A stretch of DNA of 64,000 nucleotides from positions 3,286,001 through 3,350,000 of the forward strand of contig NC_009441.1 in NCBI RefSeq assembly GCF_000016645.1, given 5' to 3'. Under the pieces are notes generated by a model that did no database searches, was not told the origin of the DNA, and worked only from the letters and a program-made list of their open reading frames with translations. Of the stretch, positions 42,284 to 51,342 are shown in pieces. A program made the position numbers and the translations under genes. The number at the start of each line of letters is the position of its first letter. Within the stretch, counting starts at the first letter, position 1. This DNA is from Flavobacterium johnsoniae UW101 (GTDB taxonomy: Bacteria > Bacteroidota > Bacteroidia > Flavobacteriales > Flavobacteriaceae).

Positions 42284-43771
42284 ATGAATACCAAAAATAG
42301 TACCATCAGTCTAGAAACTTATTTTCAGGAATTTAGACATCATATCGTTGGCATAGATCAGGAATTTATGTCACCTTTTGGCAAAAAAAACATTATTTAT
42401 ACCGATTGGACTGCCAGCGGAAGGCTTTACAGACCAATTGAGGAGAAACTTTTGAACCAATTTGGACCATTTGTTGCCAATACACATACTGAAACTACCG
42501 TGTCAGGTACTGCCATGACAAAGGCTTACCATCATGCGAGACATATTATTAAACGTCATACTAATGCAAACGAAGATGATGTTTTGATTACAGATGGAAC
42601 CGGAATGACTGGAGTTATCAATAAATTCCAACGTATTCTGGGTTTGAAAATCCCTGAAAACCTTAAAAATTTTACGACTGTTCCAGCAGAAAAAAAACCT
42701 ATTGTTTTTATTTCGCACATGGAGCATCACTCTAATCAAACCTCTTGGTTAGAGACTATTGCAGATGTTGAAATTATTCCATCTTGCGAAAAAGGTTTGT
42801 TTTGTTTAGATAATTTAGAGTTACTGCTGCAAAAGTACAGCGACAGAACTATAAAAATTGCTTCTATAACTTCCTGTTCGAATGTTACGGGAATAAAAAC
42901 TCCTTTTCATGATGCTGCAAAATTAATGCATCAATACAATGGAGTTTGTTTTGTAGATTTTGCCTGCTCTGGTCCTTATGTTGAAATCGATATGCATCCA
43001 AAAGATCCGGAATCTTATTTGGACGCGATTTTCTTTTCACCTCATAAATTTCTCGGTGGTCCTGGAACTTCGGGAGTTTTGATATTCAACAAAAAATTAT
43101 ACAACAATATGATTCCTGATTGTCCGGGAGGAGGAACGGTAAGCTGGACAAATCCATGGGGCGAACATAAATATATTGACAATATTGAGGATCGCGAAGA
43201 TGGCGGAACTCCGGGATTTCTTCAGGTTATTAAAACCGCTTTGGCAATTGAGCTGAAAGAAGAAATGGGAATCGAAAACATTCTGGAGCGTGAGCATGAA
43301 ATTGTAGATTTTGTTTTCAAAGAACTGGAACCTGTTGAGAATATTAAAATTTTAGCAGGACAGCATAAAAAACGTTTAGGCGTAATTTCATTTTTTATTG
43401 AGGATCTGCATTTTAACTTAGGCGTGAAATTATTAAACGACCGATTTGGAATCCAGACTCGCGGCGGATGCAGCTGTGCAGGAACTTATGGTCATTATTT
43501 ATTGCACGTAGATCAGGAGACTTCTAATAAACTGGTTAACGAAATTACAATTGGTGATTTGATCAAAAAACCGGGATGGATTAGAATGTCAATTCATCCA
43601 ACGACAACTGATGAAGAAATTGCTTTTGTCTGTGAGAGTATTAAAGATTTAGCTAAAAATCATAAAACCTGGGCTTTAGACTATTCTTACAATAAAAATA
43701 CAAATGAGTTTGTTCATAAAAATGCAGTTTCATTTGAAGATGAATTGGTAGAAAGCTGGTTTAAATCTTAA
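42284..43771 (+). CDS. Class V aminotransferase (cysteine desulfurase-like)
   Basis: 495 residues, PLP fold type I. The PLP lysine is K255 in FFSPHKFLGGPGT; the PLP-ring Asp is in VDFACSGPY (about 225), and ITSCSNVTG corresponds to the substrate/cofactor loop. A Cys-rich segment RGGCSCAG (C396, C398) lies where desulfurases carry the loop cysteine, but its form is unusual. Length is above the approximately 400 of SufS/IscS. No suf or isc genes adjoin it. True desulfurase activity is uncertain; other sulfur or amino-acid chemistry is possible. Confidence 0.85.
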   Translation: MNTKNSTISLETYFQEFRHHIVGIDQEFMSPFGKKNIIYTDWTASGRLYRPIEEKLLNQFGPFVANTHTETTVSGTAMTKAYHHARHIIKRHTNANEDDVLITDGTGMTGVINKFQRILGLKIPENLKNFTTVPAEKKPIVFISHMEHHSNQTSWLETIADVEIIPSCEKGLFCLDNLELLLQKYSDRTIKIASITSCSNVTGIKTPFHDAAKLMHQYNGVCFVDFACSGPYVEIDMHPKDPESYLDAIFFSPHKFLGGPGTSGVLIFNKKLYNNMIPDCPGGGTVSWTNPWGEHKYIDNIEDREDGGTPGFLQVIKTALAIELKEEMGIENILEREHEIVDFVFKELEPVENIKILAGQHKKRLGVISFFIEDLHFNLGVKLLNDRFGIQTRGGCSCAGTYGHYLLHVDQETSNKLVNEITIGDLIKKPGWIRMSIHPTTTDEEIAFVCESIKDLAKNHKTWALDYSYNKNTNEFVHKNAVSFEDELVESWFKS

Positions 43772-43794
43772 CTTTATCATTGCCTATATATAGT

Positions 43795-43827
43795 AAACCC
43801 GACAGATTTTTAAAACCTGTCGGGTTT
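43795..43827. terminator. Bidirectional terminator
   Basis: Perfect 11-bp stem (AAACCCGACAG / CTGTCGGGTTT) with an 11-nt loop between convergent genes; a T run follows on the plus strand. Confidence 0.85.
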
Positions 43828-43864
43828 GTTATTTTATGAGAAAGATGTTTTCTGCTTAAAAAAA

Positions 43865-45607
43865 TTACATAATCAAACGTACGCCGCCAAGATCTGAAAC
43901 ACGATACGAAAATTTGTTTCCCGGAGAACCTATAAACATAAAGTTTTTAGGAATTTTCCATTTCTGAGATAATTCGTCTATAATTTCGGGACCAAAAACA
44001 CCTTCAATTTCAAGGTATTCAATATCTATATTGTCGTAAGCTCGATCCAGAACTTCTAAATCTTTTACCAGAGCTTCGTTTATAAGACCATCATTTTTTA
44101 CATAAACAATTTTTAGCTTTTTGGTCGTTTCGTTGCCTTCTACATATTGAAGAACTTTGTTTAAAATGGCAATATTATCACCTTTGGTAAAAAAAACAAA
44201 TTCCTGAGAATTAATTTCGGCACTTAAATTTTGAAGGTAACGATTGCTGAGAATTACCATTTTGCGAAGCGGCTGATAGAAATATTCTAAAATTTCGATA
44301 AGCACTTTTATAAGCATAACACGATTGAGCATTATTCCGATGAAAATCAGAGCCGGAACCATGTATTGCAAAAAGGTGTAAAAAGCATTAATGTTTAATT
44401 TCATATTTCCGATAAAAGCGGCAATGATAAAAGAAACGGCAGCAAATACAGCCAATCCGTGCGCGCGCTCTGGTCTTGGTAATTTTCGTCTTTTAAATTT
44501 AAGAAGCAGATTCCCGATTCCGAATAAAGCCATTACGGCTAAAAATGAAAAAGTATAAACCCCGGCCAAAGATTCTAAATGACCGTTTGTAGCAAAAAGC
44601 ACTGATATACAAAGAATCAAAAAGCTGATTACGATTCTATAATGTGAACCTCTTTTGTTTTGTTTTAAAAAAAAGTTAGGCAAGATTCTGTCAAGAGTCA
44701 TTCGGTTTAATAATCCTGAGACACCCACAAATGAAGTTAAAACGGCACCGCATAAAACTAAAACGGCATCTATAGAAATAAGCCACGCCAGCCATGATCC
44801 GCCTGTTGTTTCTCCTAAATGTGCTAAAAGTGATTCTTTGTTTTCTCCAACTTGCGCCAGGGGAATTACGCTTATTAACAAAATTGCAATTACGGGATTA
44901 AAAAAACTGACAAGCGCCCACATATTGCGCAGTGTTTTTGGAAAAACGCCCTGCTGCTGTTCTTCTACAAAGTTGGCAGAACTTTCAAAACCGGAAATTC
45001 CGAGCATTGCTGCAGAAAAACCCAAAAAAAGAGCAGTTTTCATACTGCCAAATGCAATAGGCGTTTCCCAATTAATATGAAAAACGTTTAATCCGTGATT
45101 TAAAATAAACCAAATCGAAGCGAGAACGAGCAAACTCAAAGTGGCGATATGGGTTACAAAAATGATAACAGCCACAAAAGCAGATTCACCAATTCCGAGG
45201 ATTGCGAGAAAAGTAAATAAAACTAAAACAACTACTGTGGCAATGGTAACATTTAATCCTTCAAAAATTCCGTGCAGGTAATGCATTCCTTCTGAAGCCG
45301 AAATTACAGCTGTTGCCATATAAGACAAAACGGTTAATGTGGCAGCCAGAGATGCTAAACGTTTTGTAGATGTATTTAATAGGACATTGTAAGCTCCTCC
45401 ATTTAAAGGAATTGCCCCAACAACTTCACCATAAATTTTTCTGAATAAAAATAAAACGACTGCTACAATTAAAAGAGAAATCCAGGCATATTGTCCTGCA
45501 TACAAAATCGTTAACGCCGATACGTAAAGACAGGATGAACTAATATCGTTTCCACAGATTGCCGTTGCCTGCAATTGATTTAACTTTTTGTGTATTATTT
45601 CTTTCAT
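43865..45607 (-). CDS. APC-superfamily permease with C-terminal soluble domain
   Basis: 580 residues: about 12 membrane helices (to about residue 430) and a soluble C-terminal part of about 150 residues. The start QLQATAICGNDISSSCLYVS and the helix-1/2 segment AIPLNGGAYNVLLNTS are typical of amino acid-polyamine-organocation transporters; helix 6 has GISGFESSANFVEEQQ. Substrate probably an amino acid or amine. The C-terminal domain (about 460-580), with KGDNIAILNKVLQYVEGNE, may be regulatory; I do not recognise it. Confidence 0.85.
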   Translation of the reverse strand: MKEIIHKKLNQLQATAICGNDISSSCLYVSALTILYAGQYAWISLLIVAVVLFLFRKIYGEVVGAIPLNGGAYNVLLNTSTKRLASLAATLTVLSYMATAVISASEGMHYLHGIFEGLNVTIATVVVLVLFTFLAILGIGESAFVAVIIFVTHIATLSLLVLASIWFILNHGLNVFHINWETPIAFGSMKTALFLGFSAAMLGISGFESSANFVEEQQQGVFPKTLRNMWALVSFFNPVIAILLISVIPLAQVGENKESLLAHLGETTGGSWLAWLISIDAVLVLCGAVLTSFVGVSGLLNRMTLDRILPNFFLKQNKRGSHYRIVISFLILCISVLFATNGHLESLAGVYTFSFLAVMALFGIGNLLLKFKRRKLPRPERAHGLAVFAAVSFIIAAFIGNMKLNINAFYTFLQYMVPALIFIGIMLNRVMLIKVLIEILEYFYQPLRKMVILSNRYLQNLSAEINSQEFVFFTKGDNIAILNKVLQYVEGNETTKKLKIVYVKNDGLINEALVKDLEVLDRAYDNIDIEYLEIEGVFGPEIIDELSQKWKIPKNFMFIGSPGNKFSYRVSDLGGVRLIM

Positions 45608-45725
45608 GTTTTTTATTATTACAACACGATTAATTCAGCACCAAGTAAATTATAATCTACACGAAGGCAGATATTGAAAGCAGACTAAAAAATACTTTTA
45701 GTATTTGTATATTGGAATACAGAAA

Positions 45726-46196
45726 TTATTTCGATTCCTGAAATTTCTTTAAAGAAAGTAATGCCTGCTGCTGGATTTTTTTATGAAAAAAACCTGTCCA
45801 GCCCAGTAAATATCCGGTGGTTCCAAAAGCTTGTTTTGACCATTTCCAAACATCAAAACTGTCTGCATGTTTGATAATTAATCCGTCTTGAAAAGTAAAT
45901 TCGGCAGAAATTCTGTTTACTACAGTTCGGTTGGTTTTACTAAAATTATAAGTAGCCACCCATTTTGCAGATCCTGTAAACTCATCAGCTTTAACATCAA
46001 AAAATTCAATTTTAATGTTTCCTTTACTTCTGGATAAAAGCATTTCCCACATTTTAGAAACTTGTTCTCCTTTTAATAAACCAAATGCCGGATCAATAAA
46101 ATGAACTTTTGGATGATAACATTCAGCCATTGTTTTAAAATCAGAATTGGAAAAAGCGGTATAGAACTTTGTGATTAAAGCTTCGTTGGGAGTCAT
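45726..46196 (-). CDS. NTF2-like (SnoaL-type) protein
   Basis: 156 residues, one NTF2-like cone domain. It begins EALITKFYTAFSNSDFKTMAECYHPKVHFIDPAFG, a common opening of the nuclear transport factor 2 family / SnoaL group, and has ISAEFTFQDGLIIKHADSFDVWKW later. Such proteins bind or isomerise small polyketide- or steroid-like ligands, but many are unassigned. It is 51 bp after the interrupted secreted gene and probably the last gene in that operon. Confidence 0.86.
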   Translation of the reverse strand: MTPNEALITKFYTAFSNSDFKTMAECYHPKVHFIDPAFGLLKGEQVSKMWEMLLSRSKGNIKIEFFDVKADEFTGSAKWVATYNFSKTNRTVVNRISAEFTFQDGLIIKHADSFDVWKWSKQAFGTTGYLLGWTGFFHKKIQQQALLSLKKFQESK

Positions 46197-46247
46197 AAAT
46201 TTGAAATTAGAATATAAATATAAGCTTTATTTTATAAAATGTTTTGT

Positions 46248-46778
46248 TTACAAAACACTAATTTCTTTAGCCGTGTCGTAACTCTTCTTAGATGTATCGT
46301 AAGCCGTTGAAAAATAATTCTTTTTGTTATGCGCAGTAAAATATCCGGTTTCGTTTCCAAAAGTATTTGAACCGCCGTTTATAATAAACCGAACAGCATA
46401 AATATCATTTTTTTTCAGTTTAGCAAATTCGGCAGGCGTAAAGTAATAATATGATGTTGTTTTTCCATCAGATGATTCTTTTACGTTTTTGTCTACACAG
46501 GCAATAACATCGGCATTAGCCAAATCTACATAAAGTCCGCCGGCAATTCTGGCTTTATCATTTGATGTTGCAACGGTAATCTTTAAAATGCCGCCTTTAT
46601 CTGTTTTTGCAATCTGAATATTGGTTTCGCCTGTAAAAGCATATTTTTAGCAGATAAATGTATAATCCTGTGTTGCCGGAAATGGCTGAGAACCTTTTAC
46701 GCTTATGGTTTGCTGCGCATTAACATTTACAAAAGCTGCAATAAACAGTAATAAAAGCAGTGGCATTTTTAATTTCAT
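46248..46778 (-). pseudogene. Secreted protein gene interrupted by an in-frame TAA
   Basis: From the ATG at 46778 the frame encodes a signal peptide (MKLKMPLLLLLFIAAFVNVN-AQ) and an exported segment up to TQDYTFIC, then TAA (46650-46652), then continues in the same frame for 133 codons (KYAFTGETNIQIAKTDKGG... to the stop at 46248). The frame on both sides looks like one protein of 176 residues. The intact part downstream could start only at an internal ATG (46523) that would lack a signal peptide. A single TCA-to-TAA change would explain it. Function unrecognised. Confidence 0.75.
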
Positions 46779-46789
46779 ATAGTTGTACT

Positions 46790-47275
46790 TTATTGTTCGG
46801 CTATTTTGGCATCAAATTTTTCATCCCAGTCCATTGATTTTATGGCAGATACTAAATTTTCTTCGTTTACAAAAACACGAAGTTCTTTGTTAGCTACTTT
46901 TTTACTGTATAAAGCATGATAACGGTAAATAACTTCGTTTTTAGTTTTATAAACTCCGTCTAATTTCAAATCAATAAAACTTCCATAATATTGTCTAAAT
47001 CTTGTACAGGTTTTAGTCAATCGTTCTTCTGTCGTATTTTCTCTAACAGACTGAGTAACTTCAGTTTCATTAAAAGGTTTAAACTTTGATGTGTTACAGG
47101 TTTCTAAAACTCTTTTTCCTAGTTCATAAGCTTTTCTCTGCTGTTCAGAACTAATTTCGGCATTAGAAACTTTTTTAATTTTTAAATCTTCAGTATCTCT
47201 GCTTACAGTTTTAGATTTACATCCAATTAATAATAACAGCAAACATATAATCAATCCCGCTTTCTTCATAATCAT
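46790..47275 (-). CDS. Lipoprotein of unknown function
   Basis: 161 residues. The start KKAGLIICLLLLLIGCKSK contains a lipobox (LLIG-C, Cys at about residue 19), so the mature protein is probably lipid-anchored in the periplasm or outer membrane. The mature part is charged and helical, with two further Cys (TCNTSKFKPF, TKTCTRFRQY), perhaps forming a disulfide. I do not recognise the family. The start of this gene is directly against the stop of the M23 gene. Confidence 0.82.
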   Translation of the reverse strand: MIMKKAGLIICLLLLLIGCKSKTVSRDTEDLKIKKVSNAEISSEQQRKAYELGKRVLETCNTSKFKPFNETEVTQSVRENTTEERLTKTCTRFRQYYGSFIDLKLDGVYKTKNEVIYRYHALYSKKVANKELRVFVNEENLVSAIKSMDWDEKFDAKIAEQ

Positions 47276-47953
47276 TTAAGTTATTTTTAATAATAAGTTA
47301 GGGTCGGGGCAATTTTCTATATAAAAATTCAAATCGTTTGTATTGCAGACTCCGGGATAATCGCCCCATTTGTCTTCCATGTTTTTTATAATCTGAAAGT
47401 GAACATGGGGTGCATAATCTCCGTTAACAGTTGAATTTCCTAATGTGGCAATTTGACTGCCTTTTTTAAAAATTGTCCCAACGGTAAGGTTTTCTATACT
47501 TTCTAACGATAAATGTCCATATAAAGTATAAAATTTTTCATTTTCAGCTTTATGTTCTAATATTATAGTAGGACCATAGTCTCCAAGACCTTCATTATTT
47601 TGAAAACTGTGTACTTTTCCATCAAGCGGTGCTAAAACAGCAGTTCCGGCTTTTGCCCATAAATCAAGGCCGATATGAATATTTCTTTCGGCAATAGAAT
47701 CGTTTTTAAAAATTGTGCTCCTTTTATATAAGTTACGTCCTTCAATGTAACCGCCATAAGCAACCTCTGCATTATTATCTGCTAAATATCCAAAAATAAA
47801 CCGCTCAAAATCATCAGATGTTTCAGGTTTACTTTCGACTAATTCTGTATTCGTTATAGATAAATCTAAAGGAAGATATTTTGAAAAATCAATAGAGGCA
47901 TCAATAATTTTAGTAGGTGGTAAGGCTTTTAATATAGATTCAAGAGGTTTCAT
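47276..47953 (-). CDS. Stand-alone M23-family metallopeptidase-like protein
   Basis: 225 residues with a LytM/M23 zinc site: H93-x3-D97 (NIHIGLDLW) and H183-V-H185 (APHVHFQI), and H147 in YGHLS. No signal peptide is seen, so it appears cytosolic, unlike most M23 peptidoglycan hydrolases. The ending WGDYPGVCNTNDLN with CPDPNLLLKI recalls the M23-like middle domain in the phosphotransferase/M23/aminotransferase fusion proteins related to ethanolamine-phosphate phospho-lyases. The role outside that fusion is unknown. Second gene of an operon after the SpeE-like gene (11-bp gap). Confidence 0.85.
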   Translation of the reverse strand: MKPLESILKALPPTKIIDASIDFSKYLPLDLSITNTELVESKPETSDDFERFIFGYLADNNAEVAYGGYIEGRNLYKRSTIFKNDSIAERNIHIGLDLWAKAGTAVLAPLDGKVHSFQNNEGLGDYGPTIILEHKAENEKFYTLYGHLSLESIENLTVGTIFKKGSQIATLGNSTVNGDYAPHVHFQIIKNMEDKWGDYPGVCNTNDLNFYIENCPDPNLLLKIT

Positions 47954-47964
47954 AAAGATAATAT

Positions 47965-48630
47965 TTAAGGCAGCTTTTCGATTATTATTAGTTCATTATG
48001 CACTTCTATGCGGGGCAGCATTTTTGAAGTAAACAATTCTGGATTTATTTCAGATATATACTTTCTGTTTCGAACATTATGAGCTTCGTCTAAAATCATA
48101 GTATTAAATAAAACAAAGCCCCGATCTTTTAAAAGAAAACAAATTCTTTCGCTGAAAAACTTTTCAAACAAAAAGTTCGGCATATTGGTATCTTCAAAAA
48201 TATCAATAATTATTAAATCATATTTATCTTTTGTTTTTAAAACAAATTCAAAAGCATCATCAATTACAATTTCGAGCTGTTGTATTTCATTTAAGTTAAA
48301 ATACTGATTGGCAATCTGAATCATCTCGGCATCAATTTCAACACCCGTAATTTTTCCTTTATATTCGATTTCATCAACCAGCGTTTTGATTACGCTGCCA
48401 CCGGCAACTCCCAGAACCAATATATGATCCATTTCGAGAACTTTATTGTAACCAATATTTCGAAGTCCGTACCTTAATATACGCTGCAGACTTCCGTAAG
48501 AGTAATTAGTGTTTTCAGAATCTAAAACCAGCTCTCCATTTGCCCAGGTAACTTCGATAACTTTGCTTCTGGCCGATTTTTTTTTGAAGATTTTAATTGG
48601 ATAAAGATAACTGAATAGTTTTTGAATCAT
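47965..48630 (-). CDS. Spermidine synthase-like methyltransferase-fold protein
   Basis: 221 residues. The SAM-binding core is VLGVAGGSVIKTLVD (G-x-G-G-x), followed by GVEIDAEMIQIANQYF and the conserved VIDDAFEFV and DLIIIDIF. These match the SpeE/spermidine synthase-like fold. The GGxGG of true spermidine synthase is incomplete (GVAGGS), so an aminopropyltransferase function is uncertain; a methyltransferase-like protein is possible. First gene of a minus-strand operon, with a promoter at 48648-48680. Confidence 0.8.
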   Translation of the reverse strand: MIQKLFSYLYPIKIFKKKSARSKVIEVTWANGELVLDSENTNYSYGSLQRILRYGLRNIGYNKVLEMDHILVLGVAGGSVIKTLVDEIEYKGKITGVEIDAEMIQIANQYFNLNEIQQLEIVIDDAFEFVLKTKDKYDLIIIDIFEDTNMPNFLFEKFFSERICFLLKDRGFVLFNTMILDEAHNVRNRKYISEINPELFTSKMLPRIEVHNELIIIEKLP

Positions 48631-48647
48631 TTTGTAATGCTTTTACT

Positions 48648-48680
48648 CAAAAATACCATTTTAAATCTTTTATTTTGCAA
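48648..48680 (-). promoter_or_regulatory. Promoter of the SpeE-like/M23/lipoprotein operon
   Basis: Minus strand: TTG (48678-48680), 22 nt, TATTTTTG (48648-48655), giving a predicted transcription start about 12 nt before the SpeE-like ATG. Confidence 0.55.
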
Positions 48681-48695
48681 GAAATATCAATTTTA

Positions 48696-49247
48696 ATGAA
48701 GAAAAGACTATACAAATTCATCTTTTATAAGCTAATGGGCTGGAAGATAGTAGGAATAGAAAATGCCGAAGTGAAAAAATGTATATTAATGGTGATGCCT
48801 CATACAAGTAACCATGATTTTTATATTGGTTTATTAACCAGAGGGATTTCCGGTCTGCAGATGAATTGGGTTGGAAAGAAAGAATTATTCAAATTTCCGT
48901 TTGGATATTATTTTAGAAATGTTGGCGGTGAACCAATTGACCGCACGGGCGGATTAAATAAAGTAGATTCTATCGCTGCTATTTTTGATCGTAAAGAAGT
49001 TTTTCGTTTGGCAGTTGCTCCGGAAGGAACCAGAAAAGGAGTAACCGAAATTAAAACAGGTTTTTATTATATCGCGCTTAAAGCGAATGTGCCAATTGTT
49101 CCTGTAGCTTTTGACTGGGGCAAAAAAGAAGTTAATCTTGGAAAGCCATTTTACCCAACAGGAAATTATGAAGCTGATTGGGAAATTTTAAAACAGCATT
49201 ATAAAGGTGTTTTAGGAAAAATTCCAGGAAACGGAATTCAGATCTAA
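48696..49247 (+). CDS. Lysophospholipid acyltransferase family protein
   Basis: About 183 residues from the ATG at 48696 (an upstream ATG at 48675 adds seven residues; MKKRLYKFIFYKLMGW is the more usual start). The acyltransferase motif I H-x4-D is HTSNHD, and the lysophosphatidate-binding motif is PEGTRKG. It is a short PlsC-like protein of the kind acting on 1-acylglycerol-phosphate or similar acceptors at the membrane. Divergent from the SpeE-like operon. Confidence 0.87.
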   Translation: MKKRLYKFIFYKLMGWKIVGIENAEVKKCILMVMPHTSNHDFYIGLLTRGISGLQMNWVGKKELFKFPFGYYFRNVGGEPIDRTGGLNKVDSIAAIFDRKEVFRLAVAPEGTRKGVTEIKTGFYYIALKANVPIVPVAFDWGKKEVNLGKPFYPTGNYEADWEILKQHYKGVLGKIPGNGIQI

Positions 49248-49330
49248 ATTTTGGATATTTTTTCTGATTCGTGAGAATCGCTTAAATGAAAAATAATTTT
49301 AAAAATTTTCAAATACGCGAAATTTTAGAC

Positions 49331-49798
49331 TTATGGTACATAAGCCTTAAAAGTTCCGTTTTTGTAGAAAAATACAATTTTCTCAATTTCGTCTTCTTCA
49401 AAACTTATATTTGACCTTTTGGGTTCTGCATAATTTTTAACTGGAGTTTTTTCTTCTTCATAATGTAACTGAGAAAACAAATCAATCTCAGAATGGTTTT
49501 CATTTGATGAAGCAGGGGAGTCTTCACTTTTTATATCCGATTTAGGTTCAAATTTTAAAGTTTCATTTTCAGATTTAGGGAAATTTCCTTTTCCTAAAAG
49601 CATCCAATATAAATCTACTTCTGGAAAAACATCCAGAATTTTCATGACAAAATCAAGACTTGGTTTGTTTCTTCCAGACAATAGGTGAGACATACTAGAT
49701 CGCTGTACACCAATTTTATCTGCAAAAGAAGAAGCGTTTAGTCCGTAATAATCGAGTATTATTTCCAGTCTTTTTACAAAATCATCGATGTTTACCAT
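49331..49798 (-). CDS. XRE-family transcriptional regulator
   Basis: 155 residues. The N-terminal helix-turn-helix (about 8-60) reads LNASSFADKIGVQRSSMSHL and LLSGRNKPSLDFVMKILDVFP, as in Cro/C1-type proteins. The C-terminal half is acidic and probably flexible, with IVFFYKNGTFKAYVP at the end. Divergent from an M14 peptidase gene 312 bp away. The intergenic region contains several palindromic sites overlapping both promoters, so it likely controls itself and the peptidase. Confidence 0.88.
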   Translation of the reverse strand: MVNIDDFVKRLEIILDYYGLNASSFADKIGVQRSSMSHLLSGRNKPSLDFVMKILDVFPEVDLYWMLLGKGNFPKSENETLKFEPKSDIKSEDSPASSNENHSEIDLFSQLHYEEEKTPVKNYAEPKRSNISFEEDEIEKIVFFYKNGTFKAYVP

Positions 49799-49829
49799 TG
49801 TAAATTATATTTAAAATTTAACCTGTTTA

Positions 49830-49860
49830 CAAATGTAATTAAAAAGATTAGATAATGCAA
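49830..49860 (-). promoter_or_regulatory. Promoter of the XRE gene
   Basis: Minus strand: TTG (49858-49860), 20 nt, TACATTTG (49830-49837), covered by operator site 1. Confidence 0.65.
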
Positions 49861-50065
49861 TTTTACAGTTGTTAATACTCTAAATTATACAGGGATAAGC
49901 TAATAATTACTTTATGTAATTGTGTTTAAACAACTGAAATTCAGTATTTTAATTTTTAATACTTGAAGTAATAACAATTGTTAACCGCTTTTTAAAGAAA
50001 TACTTGAATTCAATGTTAAAACCTGTTTACATTTCTAAATTCAACTAATTTTTCAATGTTTACAA

Positions 50066-50092
50066 TTGTAAAAATAAAGATGTTTACTTTTG
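50066..50092 (+). promoter_or_regulatory. Promoter of the M14 gene
   Basis: TTG (50066-50068), 16 nt, TACTTTTG (50085-50092), 18 nt before the ATG; TTG lies in operator site 3 and TACTTTTG in site 4. Confidence 0.6.
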
Positions 50093-50110
50093 TAAACTAA
50101 TCAAAACACA

Positions 50111-51265
50111 ATGAATTTAGAAGAATTATTTAACCAATACAAAGAACAATCAATTGAAGGACGTTATCTAACTTTAGATCATATCAAACCTTTATTAGAT
50201 AAATTAAATACTAATAATGAAGTAAAAGTTATTGGCAAATCTGTTTTAGGAGAACCTATATATAGTTACCAATTTGGGACAGGAAAAACACGTATATATT
50301 TATGGTCTCAAATGCACGGTAACGAAAGCACTACAACCAAAGCACTTTTTGACTTTATTAATGTATTAAACAGCAAATCTGATTTTGCAGCAAAAATGCT
50401 TAATACATTTACATTTTATGCCATTCCTATCTTAAATCCTGACGGCGCCAGACTTTACACTCGCGAGAACGCAAATAAAATTGACTTAAACCGCGATTCT
50501 CAAAACCTTACACAGCCGGAAAGTAATGTTCTAAGAGAGGTTTTCGAAGCTTTTAAGCCTGATTTTTGCTTTAACCTTCACGATCAGCGTACTATTTTTG
50601 GTGCAGGTGACACAGGAAAACCTGCAACGGTTTCTTTTTTGGCTCCATCTTATAATGAGGAAAGAGAAATAAATGAAAACCGCCAAAAAGCTATCAATTT
50701 AATTGCCGGAATTAACGATGAATTGCAGAAATATATTCCCGGACAAGTGGGCAGATTTGACGATTCGTTCAATATAAACTGTATAGGAGACACTTTTCAG
50801 TTTTTAGGTGTTCCTACTATATTATTTGAAGCAGGCCATTATCCTAACGACTACGATAGGGAAATCACCAGAAAATACATATTTTTCTCACTAATTTCGA
50901 GCTTTAAGCTTATAAGCGAAAACGATTTAGTTGTCAATAGAAATTCCGATTATTTGAATATTTCACAAAATAAAGTGGTTTTTTATGATTTTATGTATAA
51001 AAATATCAAAATAAATTATGATGGTATCGAAATTATTACGAATTTTGTCGCACAATACAAAGAAGAATTGATTGAAAATAAGATTCATTTTAATGCTTAC
51101 ATAGTCGAGGCAGGCGAATTGGAAAATTATTTTGGTCATTACGAATACGATGGAAGAGGAGCTGTTTATTCTGATGATTATTCTAATATTCCGAAAATGA
51201 ACCAAAAAGCAGATTTTTATTTAAATAAAAACATTAAATTTGTTAACGGGTTGATAAAAAGTTAA
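50111..51265 (+). CDS. M14-family zinc carboxypeptidase
   Basis: 384 residues. Zinc ligands H69 and E72 in MHGNEST, and H157 in FNLHDQR; the substrate-carboxylate region has NR in DLNRD (about 126-129), and FEAGHYPND is in the expected C-terminal part. There is no signal peptide, so it seems cytoplasmic, unlike the digestive carboxypeptidases. The C-terminal 110 residues may be a beta-rich extra domain. Cleaves peptides or amino-acid conjugates from the C-terminus, with unknown target. Likely regulated by the divergent XRE protein. Confidence 0.9.
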   Translation: MNLEELFNQYKEQSIEGRYLTLDHIKPLLDKLNTNNEVKVIGKSVLGEPIYSYQFGTGKTRIYLWSQMHGNESTTTKALFDFINVLNSKSDFAAKMLNTFTFYAIPILNPDGARLYTRENANKIDLNRDSQNLTQPESNVLREVFEAFKPDFCFNLHDQRTIFGAGDTGKPATVSFLAPSYNEEREINENRQKAINLIAGINDELQKYIPGQVGRFDDSFNINCIGDTFQFLGVPTILFEAGHYPNDYDREITRKYIFFSLISSFKLISENDLVVNRNSDYLNISQNKVVFYDFMYKNIKINYDGIEIITNFVAQYKEELIENKIHFNAYIVEAGELENYFGHYEYDGRGAVYSDDYSNIPKMNQKADFYLNKNIKFVNGLIKS

Positions 51266-51342
51266 TTTTTATGTGAATTTGTTATTTTTTATATATATTT
51301 TTATACTTTGTAATAGCAATTAGTAATATTAATTAAAGAATT

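Larger units (their letters stand above)
49824..50097. promoter_or_regulatory. Four-copy palindromic operator array, probable XRE sites
   Basis: Related sites TGTTTACAAATGTAA (49824-49838), TGTTTACATTTCTAAA (50024-50039), TGTTTACAATTGTAAA (50057-50072; its last 14 bases are a perfect palindrome) and GTTTACTTTTGTAAAC (50082-50097). The shared form is TTTAC-N4-GTAAA. Sites 1 and 4 lie on the -7 boxes of the XRE and M14 promoters respectively. Confidence 0.65.

Noticed and set aside
44655..45080. A 141-codon open frame antisense to the APC permease gene
   Set aside because: Its codon pattern mirrors the membrane-protein frame opposite and it has no promoter or family pattern; treated as a shadow.
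46650..46652. Selenocysteine or other recoding at the in-frame stop
   Set aside because: The codon is TAA, not TGA, and no recoding element is seen nearby; a nonsense change is simpler.
49331..51265. XRE/M14 pair as a toxin-antitoxin or prophage switch
   Set aside because: The M14 protein is a normal-looking enzyme of full length, there are no phage genes, and the genes are divergent rather than a small bicistron.
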